Notes: generated by a model from the sequence alone, not told the origin. A stretch of DNA of 64,000 nt from Frankiales bacterium (GCA_025980465.1 JAICXJ010000004.1:62001-126000), one strand, 5' to 3'. Positions 51,558 to 60,930 are shown, counted from the first letter of the stretch. Program-made: numbers and translations.

Positions 51558-52054
51558 CCACCCCGGCCGCCCGCTCCGCTCCCAATCCGCAGCTCGAGAC
51601 GCTCTACCAAGACATCATCCTCGACCATTACCGCAACCCACACCATCGAGGGTTGCGAGAGCCGTTCGAGGCTGAGGTCCATCACCTCAACCCGACGTGC
51701 GGTGATGAGATCACGCTTCGTGTCCATGTCGATGACGGAATCGTCGCGGACGTCTCCTACGACGGGCAGGGTTGCTCGATCTCGCAGGCGTCGGCCAGCG
51801 TCATGACCGATCTCGTCATCGGGAAGGCGGTGCCCGAGGCCCTCGAGCTCCACGACGAGTTCCTCACCCTGATGCAGTCGAAAGGCGAGCTCGAGCCCGA
51901 CGAGGAAGTCCTCGAGGACGCGATCGCATTTGCCGGGGTCTCGAAGTACCCGGCGCGCATCAAATGCGCTCTGCTCGCCTGGATGGCGTGGAAGGACGCC
52001 ACCGCCCAGGCGGTGCACAGCGAAGCGGCCGACAACGATGGAGGTGGGTCATGA
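51554..52054 (+). CDS. sufU: SufU zinc-dependent sulfur carrier
   Basis: SufU accepts persulfide sulfur from SufS. The 166-residue product has the ligand set C49, D51, C74 and C138 (PTCGDEI, GQGCSIS, IKCALL) and the extra 18-20 residues between the second and third Cys (about 95-115) that mark SufU and not IscU. LYQDIILDHYRNPHHRG is the family start. Both ends overlap neighbours (sufS, sufT). It ends with a short acidic tail. Confidence 0.95.
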   Translation: MTTPAARSAPNPQLETLYQDIILDHYRNPHHRGLREPFEAEVHHLNPTCGDEITLRVHVDDGIVADVSYDGQGCSISQASASVMTDLVIGKAVPEALELHDEFLTLMQSKGELEPDEEVLEDAIAFAGVSKYPARIKCALLAWMAWKDATAQAVHSEAADNDGGGS

Positions 52055-52407
52055 CGACCGACGCGACCGGACCAGCCGAGGCTGCGACGAGCAGTACCGA
52101 ACCGTCCGTCGAGGACATCATCGAGGCGATGCACGACGTCGTCGATCCGGAGCTCGGGATCAACGTTGTCGACCTCGGGCTGGTGTACGGCGCGATGATC
52201 GATGACGACCGGACCGCGGTCATCGACATGACGCTGACCTCCGCGGCGTGCCCGCTGACCGACGTCATCGAAGACCAGGCCGAGGCCGCGCTCGAGGGTC
52301 TCACCAACGGGGTGCGGATCAACTGGGTCTGGATGCCGCCGTGGGGCCCGGACAAGATCACGGACGAGGGTCGTGAGCAACTCGCCGCCCTCGGCTTCAA
52401 CGTCTGA
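52051..52407 (+). CDS. sufT: SufT-like MIP18/DUF59 family protein
   Basis: This 118-residue protein (ATG at 52051, overlapping the sufU stop) is a MIP18-family member, with VVDPELGINVVDLGLVYG and TSAACPLTD, where the Cys is the family's conserved residue. Members help mature Fe-S proteins, and a gene of this type usually closes actinobacterial suf operons. It converges on the following MFS gene, 11 bp away. Confidence 0.9.
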   Translation: MTTDATGPAEAATSSTEPSVEDIIEAMHDVVDPELGINVVDLGLVYGAMIDDDRTAVIDMTLTSAACPLTDVIEDQAEAALEGLTNGVRINWVWMPPWGPDKITDEGREQLAALGFNV

Positions 52408-52418
52408 GCGACAGCCTT

Positions 52419-53798
52419 CTAGCCGGGAGCACGCGCCCGTCTCGCGGCGAATGCACCCAGGATCGCCACCCCAGCGAGCCCGGCATTCCCGATCGTGACG
52501 GCGGTCGTGATGCGATGCAGGCCCAGCGCGGTGACCAGCGCGCCGGCAGCCGCAATACCGATGATGCTGCCGACCACATCGCTGACCTGCATTGCGGCCG
52601 AGTTGGCACCCTGATCCTCATCCGGTGACAGCTCGATGAGCAGCACCGAGATCGTCGGTATCGCCGTCCCCATCCCGGCCCCGGCGAGGGTCCAGATCGG
52701 TATGGCCAGCCACATCGATGCGCCCGGCTGGGCCACGATCACGAGCAGCGCGATGCCCGTCGCGACCAGGCCGAAACCGACCTCGAGCAACTGGACGCGC
52801 GATCGTGAGGTCCGACCTTGCCACCACGAACCGGCCGACCAGCCAAGCGCGCCTACCGTCAAGGGGATGCCGACGACCCGCGCGGTACCACCGTGGACCC
52901 GGGTGAGGGTGAGCGGCAGGTACGCCTCGGCGCCGAAGAACGCGCAGGTGAGGATTCCTCGTAGCACCGTGACCGTGGGCAGGCCGCGGGTGAGGGTGAG
53001 CGAGCCTCGCGGCAGCACCCGGAGGAGTTGGGGAAGGCCGAGCGTGACTCCGGCGACGAGCATCGGCAGACTCCACCAGTCGACGGCCTCGGCGGCGGCC
53101 TGCAGCAGCCCGAGTCCGCCGGCGAGAAGCACCCCGGCGCCGATCCCGTAGCCGCGCCGTCCGGCGCCGACCGGCGCCGCGGGCATCTCCCGGAGCACAG
53201 GGAGCAGCATCGCCGCTCCGCCCACCGCCAGCGGCGCGATTCCGCCGAAGACCCAGCGCCATCCGAACGCCGACGTGACTACACCGGCGATGGCCGGCCC
53301 GACCAGTGCCGGAACCACCCAGGCCGCCGACAGGGCAGCGAACACCCGCGGGTGCAGCGAGTCGGGGAAGGCTCGCGCCACGACCACGTACACCGCGACG
53401 ATCATGGCGCCGCCACCCAGGCCCTGGAGCACTCGGCCGACCAGGAAGACCGCCATGTCCGGAGCGATCGACGCGACGAGGAGACCGGCGGCGAACAAAC
53501 CGAGCCCGCCGAGTAGCGATGATGACGGGCCGTGCTCGTCGGTACGTCGGCCGGCGTCGACCATGCCGACGACGTCGGCGAGCAGGTAAGCCGTGAAGCC
53601 CCAGCTGTAGAACCGCAGCCCGTGCAGGGATCGGACCACGGTCGGCATGACGGTCGCGACCGCCATCGCCTCGATCGCGACGACGGTCACGACAATCACG
53701 AGACCGACGGTCGGCAGCCGGTACGCCGGCTCCCGCAGTGACGCCGGCCTGCTCGCGGCGGGGCTGGAGTCGGTCACTGCCACCGGCCCATCGTGCAA
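52419..53798 (-). CDS. MFS transporter, drug-exporter type
   Basis: The 459-residue product has about 12-14 predicted spans. The first-span region EAMAVATVMPTVVRSLHG and the repeat of charged loops (GRVLQGLGGGAMIVAVYVVVARAFPD region) are typical of DHA-type exporters, although the loop after span 2 (DAGRRTDEHG) is a poor motif A. The TTG at 53798 is the longest start; the GTGs at 53783 and 53777 are alternatives. The substrate is unknown. Confidence 0.85.
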   Translation of the reverse strand: MHDGPVAVTDSSPAASRPASLREPAYRLPTVGLVIVVTVVAIEAMAVATVMPTVVRSLHGLRFYSWGFTAYLLADVVGMVDAGRRTDEHGPSSSLLGGLGLFAAGLLVASIAPDMAVFLVGRVLQGLGGGAMIVAVYVVVARAFPDSLHPRVFAALSAAWVVPALVGPAIAGVVTSAFGWRWVFGGIAPLAVGGAAMLLPVLREMPAAPVGAGRRGYGIGAGVLLAGGLGLLQAAAEAVDWWSLPMLVAGVTLGLPQLLRVLPRGSLTLTRGLPTVTVLRGILTCAFFGAEAYLPLTLTRVHGGTARVVGIPLTVGALGWSAGSWWQGRTSRSRVQLLEVGFGLVATGIALLVIVAQPGASMWLAIPIWTLAGAGMGTAIPTISVLLIELSPDEDQGANSAAMQVSDVVGSIIGIAAAGALVTALGLHRITTAVTIGNAGLAGVAILGAFAARRARAPG

Positions 53799-53839
53799 GC
53801 AGCGATCCTCACCAGGTCAAGCGGGATAGCGCGAAGGCG

Positions 53840-54088
53840 CTAGAGCGCACGCACGGTGTCGGGCTCGCTGACGACGATCGGACAGGTCTCGTGCTGGACC
53901 GGGCCGTAAGCGGTCCGACGAACGATGTCGGCGGGATTGATCCACTCCAGACAGCGCGGGCAGATCGCGTCGGCGTCGACGTGCAGCAGGTTGGTCGTGA
54001 AGTCGTGACCGTGGGCCGCCTCGTGGAAGCCGATCATCGCGAGCCGCCCCCAGGCGCGACCGAAGGGGTTGAGTCCACTTCTGCTCAT
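53840..54088 (-). CDS. Small Cys-rich protein, possible zinc ribbon
   Basis: The 82-residue product starts at an ATG with GGAGG 7 bases upstream. It carries a C43-x2-C46 pair (CPRC) and H66-x2-C69 (HETC), enough to bind a zinc ion. An earlier HEAAH (22-26) matches the HExxH pattern, but nothing else suggests a protease. The good ribosome site and the Cys pattern make it a likely real gene; I do not recognise its family. Confidence 0.65.
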   Translation of the reverse strand: MSRSGLNPFGRAWGRLAMIGFHEAAHGHDFTTNLLHVDADAICPRCLEWINPADIVRRTAYGPVQHETCPIVVSEPDTVRAL

Positions 54089-54301
54089 CGCCGACCTCCA
54101 ACGTGGTCAGTCTCCCGCGCCGCGCAAGCCATTTGGGCGGCAGTGGGGTCACGGCTGCGTCACCCTTCGGTCACGATCCGCGTCAACTCCTACACTGAGG
54201 GGGTGACATCGACACATTGATCGCGCCGCGTCGATGCGTCGTCGGCTGACGCTCGTGACGCGTGCTGGTGTCCGTGCTGTCACATCTCGCGAGGAGTCCC
54301 T

Positions 54302-55888
54302 GTGCTGACCGCTACCGGCGTCGAGTTGCGCGCCGGTGCCCGGCTGCTGCTGGACGACGCCACCTTCCGGGTGGGGGCCGGCGACCGGGTGGGACTGGTC
54401 GGCCGCAACGGCGCCGGGAAGACCACACTCGCCCGAGTGCTTGCCGGCGAGGGTCAGCCGGCCGCCGGGACGGTCGAGCGGCGCGGCAGTGTCGGCTACC
54501 TGCCGCAGGACCCGCGCACCGGTGATCTGTCGGTGCTGGCGCGCGATCGGGTGCTCTCCGGTCGTGGCCTCGACGTCGTCATGGCGGATCTTCGAGTGGC
54601 TGAGGAGGCGATGGCAGCCGGGGACGAGCGGGCGCTGCACCGCTACTCGGCTGTCCAGGAGCGGCTGCATGTTCTTGGCGGTTACGCCGCTGAGGCCGAG
54701 GCGGCATCGGTCGCGGCCAGTCTCGGCTTGCCCGACCGGGTGCTGAGCCAGCCGCTGCGGACCCTGTCCGGCGGACAGCGACGCCGGATCGAGCTGGCCC
54801 GGATCCTGTTCAGCGGCGCCGACACGCTGCTGCTCGATGAGCCGACCAACCACCTCGACGCCGACTCGATTGTCTGGCTGCGTGAGTTCCTGCGCGGTCA
54901 TCGCGGCGGTCTGGTCGTGATCAGCCACGATGTCGAGCTGCTCGAGGTGACGGTGAACAAGGTCTTCCACCTCGACGCGACTCGGGGAGCCCTTGACGTC
55001 TACAACGTCGGCTGGCGTGCCTACCTCACCCAGCGCGAAACCGATGAACGACGCCGCAAGCGGGAGCGGGCCAACGCGGAGAAGAAGGCCGCGGTGCTCA
55101 ACGCCCAGGCCGACCGGATGCGCGCCAAGGCGACCAAGGCCGTTGCCGCGCAGCAAATGGCCCGACGCGCCGAACGACTGCTGGCCGACGTGGAGCCGCA
55201 GCGCCGGGCCGATAAGGTGGCTCGGCTTCGATTCCCCGACCCGGCACCGTGCGGGCGCGTGCCACTGACTGCGCGCGAGCTGTCGAAGTCCTACGGCTCG
55301 CTCGAGGTCTTCACCGACGTCGACCTGGCGATCGACCGGGGCAGCCGGGTTGTCGTGCTGGGTCTCAACGGCGCCGGCAAGACCACGCTGCTGCGGATCC
55401 TCGCCGGCGTCGAGCCGGCCGACACCGGCCAGGTCGAACCCGGCCATGGGCTGCGGCTCGGCTACTACGCCCAGGAACACGAGACCCTCGACCCCGCGGC
55501 GAGCGTGCTCGCCAACCTGGCACAGGTCGCCCCTGACCTGCCCGAGGTCGAACAGCGGCGGGTGCTCGGTTCGTTCATGTTCAGTGGGGACGTCGTGCAG
55601 CAGCTGGCGGGCACCCTCTCCGGCGGCGAGAAGACCCGTCTGGCGCTGGCGCGCCTCGTGGTATCCAGCGCAAACGTGCTGCTGCTCGATGAGCCGACCA
55701 ACAACCTTGACCCGGCGAGTCGTGACCAGGTGCTCGGAGCGCTTCGCTCCTATCGTGGTGCGATTGTCCTCGTCACACACGACGAGGGTGCGGTCGAGGC
55801 GCTGGCGCCCGAGCGCGTTCTGCTGCTGCCCGACGGCGTGGAAGACCACTGGAGCGAGGAATTGGCCGACCTTGTTGCGCTCGCCTGA
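54302..55888 (+). CDS. ABC-F family ATPase
   Basis: ABC-F proteins act on the ribosome, in translation control or antibiotic protection, not in transport. The 528-residue product has two ATPase domains: Walker A GRNGAGKTT and GLNGAGKTT, signatures LSGGQRRR and LSGGEKTR, and Walker B LLLDEPTNHLD and LLLDEPTNNLD. A linker of about 80 charged residues (roughly 240-320) joins them. The GTG start follows CGAGGAG. The 213-bp spacer upstream holds no clear gene. Housekeeping or resistance role cannot be told. Confidence 0.92.
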   Translation: MLTATGVELRAGARLLLDDATFRVGAGDRVGLVGRNGAGKTTLARVLAGEGQPAAGTVERRGSVGYLPQDPRTGDLSVLARDRVLSGRGLDVVMADLRVAEEAMAAGDERALHRYSAVQERLHVLGGYAAEAEAASVAASLGLPDRVLSQPLRTLSGGQRRRIELARILFSGADTLLLDEPTNHLDADSIVWLREFLRGHRGGLVVISHDVELLEVTVNKVFHLDATRGALDVYNVGWRAYLTQRETDERRRKRERANAEKKAAVLNAQADRMRAKATKAVAAQQMARRAERLLADVEPQRRADKVARLRFPDPAPCGRVPLTARELSKSYGSLEVFTDVDLAIDRGSRVVVLGLNGAGKTTLLRILAGVEPADTGQVEPGHGLRLGYYAQEHETLDPAASVLANLAQVAPDLPEVEQRRVLGSFMFSGDVVQQLAGTLSGGEKTRLALARLVVSSANVLLLDEPTNNLDPASRDQVLGALRSYRGAIVLVTHDEGAVEALAPERVLLLPDGVEDHWSEELADLVALA

Positions 55889-55909
55889 GCGAGGGCCGGA
55901 CGGCCGGCC
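55880..55909 (+). terminator. Possible terminator at the end of the ABC-F gene
   Basis: Two small hairpins adjoin: CTCGC-ctga-GCGAG (55880-55893), which includes the stop codon, and GGCCGG-acgg-CCGGCC (55894-55909). Stems are only 5 and 6 bp, so termination is uncertain. Confidence 0.35.
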
Positions 55910-56060
55910 AGCGAGGTTCCGGCGATCTTGGGTTGCTGCGTCGACGTTGCGGGTACGCCCGACGTCACAGTGATATGAGTGGTATCGGACGCCCTGCGTC
56001 GTCTGAGATGCCCTGTCCGTTGCAATGTCCGCGGGGGAAAATGAAATTGGAGGTAGAGCG

Positions 56061-56267
56061 GTGGCCGAGCTGAAGAAGGGAAGCCGGGTCACAGGTGGAG
56101 AGCGCGACAAGCTGTCGGCGACGTTGCGGAGAAAGTACGACGGCGGGTCCAGCATTCGCGATCTGGCCGAGCAGACCGGCCGCTCCTACGGGTTCGTACA
56201 CCGTATTCTCGGCGAGTCCGGCGCCACCCTTCGTGGTCGTGGCGGCGCCACCCGGCGAAGGAAGTAG
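56061..56267 (+). CDS. Small helix-turn-helix protein conserved in Actinobacteria
   Basis: The 68-residue protein starts AELKKGSRVTG and has one HTH (about 30-56, with SIRDLAEQTGRSYGFVHRIL), ending in a basic Arg/Gly stretch, GRGGATRRRK. The GTG at 56061 has GGAGG 7 bases upstream; the open frame continues 12 codons further but lacks a site. Very similar tiny proteins occur in many Actinobacteria and probably bind DNA. The function is not known to me. Confidence 0.8.
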   Translation: MAELKKGSRVTGGERDKLSATLRRKYDGGSSIRDLAEQTGRSYGFVHRILGESGATLRGRGGATRRRK

Positions 56268-56269
56268 CG

Positions 56270-56968
56270 CTGAGCGACACCTTTGAGGCGCGGGGTGTCC
56301 GGCTCGACCTCAGCGGTGAGGTCGCACGGGTCACCCTGTGTCGGCCGGAGCGCCGGTCCCTCCTTCAGCGCCGATCTCGACCGGCGGATGCTCAGTCCGG
56401 AAGGGATGCCCGGCGAGGAGTCACTGGACCTGTCGAACACCGGCGACGACGTCGCTGCGGACCGGATCGCGCGCTACCAAGCCGGGTTCACCTGGCTGCG
56501 TGATTCGGCGTTCGTGTCGATCGCCGCGGTCCGGGGGCACGCGATCGGCGCCGGCTTCCAGCTTGCGCTTGCCTGTGACATCCGGATCGCAGCCGAGGAC
56601 GCGCAGTTCTGCATGTTCGAGCCGGCGCTGGGGCTGGTGCCCGACCTCACCGGTACCCAGCTGCTCCTCGATGCGGTCGGGTACTCGCGCGCGCTCGAGA
56701 TGTGCGCCACCGCGCGCCGAGTGGGTGCCGCCGAGGCCGAGCGGATCGGCTTGGTCAACCTCGTCGTCAGCGGTGACCAGCTCGACACCGCGACCAGCGA
56801 CTTGGTCGCCGCGCTCACCGCGACCCACCGCGATGCCGTCTCGCAGACGAAATCGCTGCTTCTCGGTGCTCGGGATCGCTCCTTCGATGAGGCCCGCCGC
56901 GCCGAACGCGAGGCCCAGGTGCAACGCCTGCGGCGCTCACCGGCGCGATCCCGGCACAGGCGACCTGA
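56270..56968 (+). pseudogene. Enoyl-CoA hydratase/isomerase family gene, frameshifted and internally deleted
   Basis: The N-terminal part (from a CTG at 56270) reads VRLDLSGEVARVTLCRPERR, a normal start for this family. About 27 residues usual in the family are missing, and the frame changes near 56345-56357 to GPSFSADLDRRMLSPEG. That second frame runs through GHAIGAGFQLALACDIRIAAEDA and VPDLTGTQLLLDAVG. Near 56930 the frame shifts again; the third frame would end LTGAIPAQAT at a TGA at 56966. With no normal start and two shifts it is probably inactive, unless these are assembly errors. Confidence 0.75.
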
Positions 56969-56997
56969 GCCAAGGTTCCGGCTGAGAGACTGCCGCC

Positions 56998-58149
56998 ATG
57001 GATCTGTCGCTCACCCCAGAACAGGAAGCCACCCGACGGAGCGTCCGCGAATGGGTCGACGCCGTCATCGCGCCGGCCGCAATCCGCAACGACCGCGAGG
57101 AACGGTTCCCTGAAGAGGGACTCGAAGGACTCAAACGTGACGGCTGGATCGGCCTGACGATTCCCGAGGAGTACGGCGGCGGCGGTGCCGACCCACTGAC
57201 GTATTGCCTGGTCGTCGAGGAACTCGGTCGCGGTGACGCGAATGTGCGCTCGATCCTCTCGGTGCACCTCGGTCTGGTGGCAGGCTCCATCACCCGGTGG
57301 GGGAGCGAGGACCACAAGCGGGAGTGGCTGCCGAAGATGGCGGCCGGTGACGTGCTCGGCTGCTTCTGCCTGACCGAGCCCGACCACGGCTCCGACCCGG
57401 CCGGGCTCGAGACCACTGCGGTCAAGGAGGGTGACTCCTACCGCATCAACGGCTCGAAGATCTTCATCACGAACGGTGACATCGCCGGCGTTGCGCTGGT
57501 GATGGCGCGCTCCGGCGGCCCCGGGGCGCGCGGCGTGTCGGCGTTCCTGGTGCCGTGCGACACGCCCGGGTTCACGCCGAAGCCGATCCACGGAAAGCTC
57601 GGCCTGCGCTCCTGCGACACCGCCGAGATCGCCCTCGACGACGTCGTCGTACCGGCCTCCGCACTGCTCGGCGGCGAGGGAGACGGGATCAAGGTTGCGC
57701 TGTCCGCCCTCGACGACGGCAGGATGTCGCTCGCGGCATCCTGCACCGGCCTGGCGCAGAACGCGCTCGAGGTGATGACGTCGTATGCCCAGCAGCGCGA
57801 GCAGTTCGGCCGGCCGATCGCCGCGTTCCAGCTGGTCCAGGAGCTGATCTCCGACACCGCCGTCGAAGTCGAGGCGGCACGGTTGCTGACGTGGCGGGTC
57901 GCGGACCTGAAGATGCGTGGCGAGAAGTTCACGCTCGCCGCGTCGATGGCGAAGTACTACGCGTCGGAAGCGTGTGTCCGCGCCGCGAATGCGGCGGTTC
58001 AGGTGCACGGCGGCTATGGGTACGTCGATGAGTTCGTCGTCGGCAAGCTGCTGCGCGACGCGCGGGTCACGACGCTGTACGAGGGAACATCGCAGATCCA
58101 GAAGCTGCTGATCGGTCGTGCGGTCACCGGGGTCTCCGCCTTCGGCTGA
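56998..58149 (+). CDS. Acyl-CoA dehydrogenase
   Basis: This FAD enzyme oxidises acyl-CoA to enoyl-CoA. The 383-residue product starts MDLSLTPEQEATRR and has the FAD/substrate motif CFCLTEPDHGSDPAG and the catalytic Glu E362 in LYEGTSQIQ. The chain-length preference cannot be told from sequence. The ATG lies 29 bp after the broken hydratase gene; the two may once have worked in sequence in beta-oxidation. It converges on the dioxygenase gene, 5 bp away. Confidence 0.94.
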   Translation: MDLSLTPEQEATRRSVREWVDAVIAPAAIRNDREERFPEEGLEGLKRDGWIGLTIPEEYGGGGADPLTYCLVVEELGRGDANVRSILSVHLGLVAGSITRWGSEDHKREWLPKMAAGDVLGCFCLTEPDHGSDPAGLETTAVKEGDSYRINGSKIFITNGDIAGVALVMARSGGPGARGVSAFLVPCDTPGFTPKPIHGKLGLRSCDTAEIALDDVVVPASALLGGEGDGIKVALSALDDGRMSLAASCTGLAQNALEVMTSYAQQREQFGRPIAAFQLVQELISDTAVEVEAARLLTWRVADLKMRGEKFTLAASMAKYYASEACVRAANAAVQVHGGYGYVDEFVVGKLLRDARVTTLYEGTSQIQKLLIGRAVTGVSAFG

Positions 58150-58154
58150 CCTGC

Positions 58155-58952
58155 TCAGAGCTCGGTACGGAGTTCCCAGAGCAGCGGGAAGAACCGAAGG
58201 TCGCGTCGGTCGCGCAGATACTGCACCCCGGTCGAGCCGCCCGTGCCGGGCTTGTAACCGATCTGGCGCTCCACCACGGTCGCGTGCAGCGCTCGCCATT
58301 GCGCCGCGAGCTCATCGTGGGAGAGCAACCCCTCGGCGACGTCCCACAGTTCGCCGTACGACGCGCGGTCGCGGGCGATCGCGAGCAGCGATGCCTTGAG
58401 CGCTTCTGGGTCTCCGGAGCCCAGGCCGTGAGCGCTGATCGTTGCGACGAGACCGTCCCATAGGGACGGCTCGGTCAGCCTGGTCGCCAGCCGTGCATGT
58501 TCGGCGTCCGTCGCGCCGCGCAGCCGCTCGGCGAAATTCGGGTCCTTGGCGCCGGAGAGGAACTCCAGCTCGCGGAACTGCACCGATTGGAAGCCGGAGG
58601 CTGGAGCGAGCAGTGACCGGAACTCGAGGAAATCCTGCGGCGTCATCGTCTCCAGGACCGGCAGCTGCGCAATCAGGACCTGTTCGATCGTGATGACCCG
58701 ACCGAGGCGATGCCGCGCTGTCCAGACCTCATCACGCGCGGTGGCGCCGCCGAGGAGGATGTCCCGGACCGTCGTCAGCTCGTGCAGCAACTGCTTGAAC
58801 CACAGCTCGTAGACCTGATGGATAGTGATGAACAGCAGCTCATCGTGGGCAGGTGGGGCGGATTCCGGCCGTTGCTGGTCAAGTAGGACGCCGAGGCGCA
58901 AATAGCTGCCGTAGGAGAGCGCGCCGCCCTGCTCGCCGAAGTTGACGCTCAT
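58155..58952 (-). CDS. kynA: Tryptophan 2,3-dioxygenase
   Basis: KynA is a heme enzyme that opens the indole ring of tryptophan to give N-formylkynurenine. The 265-residue product has the family motifs HDELLFITIHQVYELWFKQ and SGFQSVQFRELEFLSG, and RQIGYKPGTGGSTGV near the end. No kynB or kynU gene is in the window, so the rest of the pathway must be elsewhere if present. Its ATG at 58952 has TAAGGT exactly 6 nt upstream, predicting a leaderless mRNA. Confidence 0.94.
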   Translation of the reverse strand: MSVNFGEQGGALSYGSYLRLGVLLDQQRPESAPPAHDELLFITIHQVYELWFKQLLHELTTVRDILLGGATARDEVWTARHRLGRVITIEQVLIAQLPVLETMTPQDFLEFRSLLAPASGFQSVQFRELEFLSGAKDPNFAERLRGATDAEHARLATRLTEPSLWDGLVATISAHGLGSGDPEALKASLLAIARDRASYGELWDVAEGLLSHDELAAQWRALHATVVERQIGYKPGTGGSTGVQYLRDRRDLRFFPLLWELRTEL

Positions 58953-58964
58953 GGGCCGACCTTA
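58950..58964 (-). promoter_or_regulatory. Leaderless-type promoter of kynA
   Basis: On the minus strand TAAGGT (58959-58964) is followed by exactly 6 nt and the ATG at 58952. No ribosome site is visible. Confidence 0.5.
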
Positions 58965-59022
58965 GGGGCCGGGAAGCAGCAGCCGTGACACGGTGTTGGT
59001 CGGACAGGAGGTCACACGGCCA

Positions 59023-60930
59023 ATGGCAATGCACGGAGACTGGCATGTTGCAGCGTCGTTTCGCCGCGACAGCTCGGTCAAGGACGCCACCTTGCCGCCG
59101 GGGACGTTGCGTCGCATCATCACGTTCGCGGCGCCCTACCGGCGACCGCTGACCGGGTTCCTGGTCCTGATCGTGATCGATGCAGTCATCGGTGCGGTGA
59201 ACCCGCTGATCTTCAAGGCAATCCTGGATCGTGGCATCGCCCACCATCGCGTCGGCCTGACCGAGTTCTTGGCCGGCATCATCGCGATCCTCGCGATCGT
59301 CGACGCCGTCGAGTCGCTGGCGAACCGGTGGCTGTCAGCGAGGATCGGCGAGGGCCTGATCTACGACATGCGGTCGAAGGTGTTCGAGCACATTCAGCGC
59401 CAGCCGATCTCCTTCTTCACCCGGACCCAGACCGGTGCGCTGATCAGCCGGATCAACAATGACGTCCTCGGCGCACAGCAGGCTTTCACCGGCACGCTCT
59501 CCAACGTGGTGAGCAACGTCATCAGCGTTGCCATCGTGCTCGCGGCGATGTTCTATCTGTCCTGGCAGATCACGTTGTTTGCACTCGTTCTCCTGCCGCT
59601 CTTCGTCATTCCGGCTCGCCTGATGTCGCGACGGCTGCAGCGGATAACGCGCGAGAGCTACGCGCTGAACGCCGAGATGTCGACCCAGATGTCGGAGCGG
59701 TTCAACGTCGCCGGCGCACTGCTGGTCAAGCTGTTCGGTCGGCCGAACGACGAGGATCGGCTGTTCCGACGCAAGGCTCGGCGGGTCGCGGACATCGGTG
59801 TCCAGCAGGCGATGTATGCGCGAATCTTCCTTGTGGCGCTCACCCTGGTCGCCTCCCTGGCCACCGCTGTCGTTTACGGCCTCGGCGGCCGCTTGGCGAT
59901 CCATGGCTCGCTCACCGTCGGAACCGTGGTGGCGCTGACGGCGTTCCTCAACCGGCTCTACGGTCCACTGACATCGCTGTCCAATGTCCAGGTCGATGTG
60001 ATGACCGCGCTGGTCAGCTTCGACCGGGTCTTCGAGGTGCTCGACCTCGAGCCATCGATCGCAGATGCGCCCGACGCCGTACCGCTGGTCGTCGACGCGG
60101 CACATCCGGCGAGCGTCGAGTTCGACCACGTTCGCTTCCGCTACCCGACGGCGGCCGAGGTCTCGCTCGCGTCGCTCGAGTCGGTCGCGGTGCTCGACAA
60201 CGCGCCCGAACGCGAGATCCTCCACGACGTCTCCTTCCGGGCCGATCCAGGCCAGCTGGTCGCGCTCGTCGGCCCGTCCGGTGCCGGCAAGACGACGATC
60301 TCGCAGCTCGTGACGCGGATGTACGACGTTCAGTCCGGCGCGGTCCTCGTCGCCGACCGCGACGTTCGCGAGGTCACGCTCGCATCACTGCGAGGCGTCG
60401 TCGGGGTGGTCACCCAGGACGCGCATATGTTTCACGACACGATCCGCGCGAACCTCACCTATGCCCGGCCGGACGTCACGGAGGAGGAGCTCTGGTCGGT
60501 CATCGAGGCGGCCCAGATCGCCGATCTGGTGCGCTCGCTGCCGGACGGCCTGGACACCCTCGTCGGGGACCGCGGCTACCGGCTCTCCGGCGGCGAGAAG
60601 CAGCGGCTCGCGATCGCTCGCCTGCTGCTCAAGGCGCCGGCGGTCGTCGTGCTGGACGAGGCCACCGCGCACCTCGACTCCGAGTCGGAGGTGGCCGTCC
60701 AGCGCGCGCTAGCCACCGCGCTGACCGGCCGCACCTCGCTGGTGATCGCGCACCGGCTCTCGACCGTGCGCGACGCCGACCTGATCCTGGTCATTGACGA
60801 CGGTCGGATCGTCGAGCGGGGACGGCACGACGAACTGTTGGCAACCGGTGGCCTGTACGCCGAGCTCTACCGCACCCAGTTCGCCCCGCAGGCCAGCGCA
60901 GAGCCGGCAGACAACGCACCTGTGCCGTAG
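59023..60930 (+). CDS. ABC transporter, fused permease and ATPase (exporter type)
   Basis: The product (635 residues from the ATG at 59023, which follows ACAGGAGG) has six predicted spans in the first 330 residues and a C-terminal ATPase with GPSGAGKTT, LSGGEKQRLAIARLLL and VVLDEATAHLD. It is an MsbA/LmrA-like half-transporter that should work as a dimer. The GTG at 58993 is an alternative start without a site. The substrate is unknown. Confidence 0.9.
   Translation: MAMHGDWHVAASFRRDSSVKDATLPPGTLRRIITFAAPYRRPLTGFLVLIVIDAVIGAVNPLIFKAILDRGIAHHRVGLTEFLAGIIAILAIVDAVESLANRWLSARIGEGLIYDMRSKVFEHIQRQPISFFTRTQTGALISRINNDVLGAQQAFTGTLSNVVSNVISVAIVLAAMFYLSWQITLFALVLLPLFVIPARLMSRRLQRITRESYALNAEMSTQMSERFNVAGALLVKLFGRPNDEDRLFRRKARRVADIGVQQAMYARIFLVALTLVASLATAVVYGLGGRLAIHGSLTVGTVVALTAFLNRLYGPLTSLSNVQVDVMTALVSFDRVFEVLDLEPSIADAPDAVPLVVDAAHPASVEFDHVRFRYPTAAEVSLASLESVAVLDNAPEREILHDVSFRADPGQLVALVGPSGAGKTTISQLVTRMYDVQSGAVLVADRDVREVTLASLRGVVGVVTQDAHMFHDTIRANLTYARPDVTEEELWSVIEAAQIADLVRSLPDGLDTLVGDRGYRLSGGEKQRLAIARLLLKAPAVVVLDEATAHLDSESEVAVQRALATALTGRTSLVIAHRLSTVRDADLILVIDDGRIVERGRHDELLATGGLYAELYRTQFAPQASAEPADNAPVP

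Noticed and set aside
53840-54088. HEAAH as a metalloprotease motif in the 82-residue protein
   Set aside because: The protein is far too short for a zincin fold and lacks a third ligand context; chance match.
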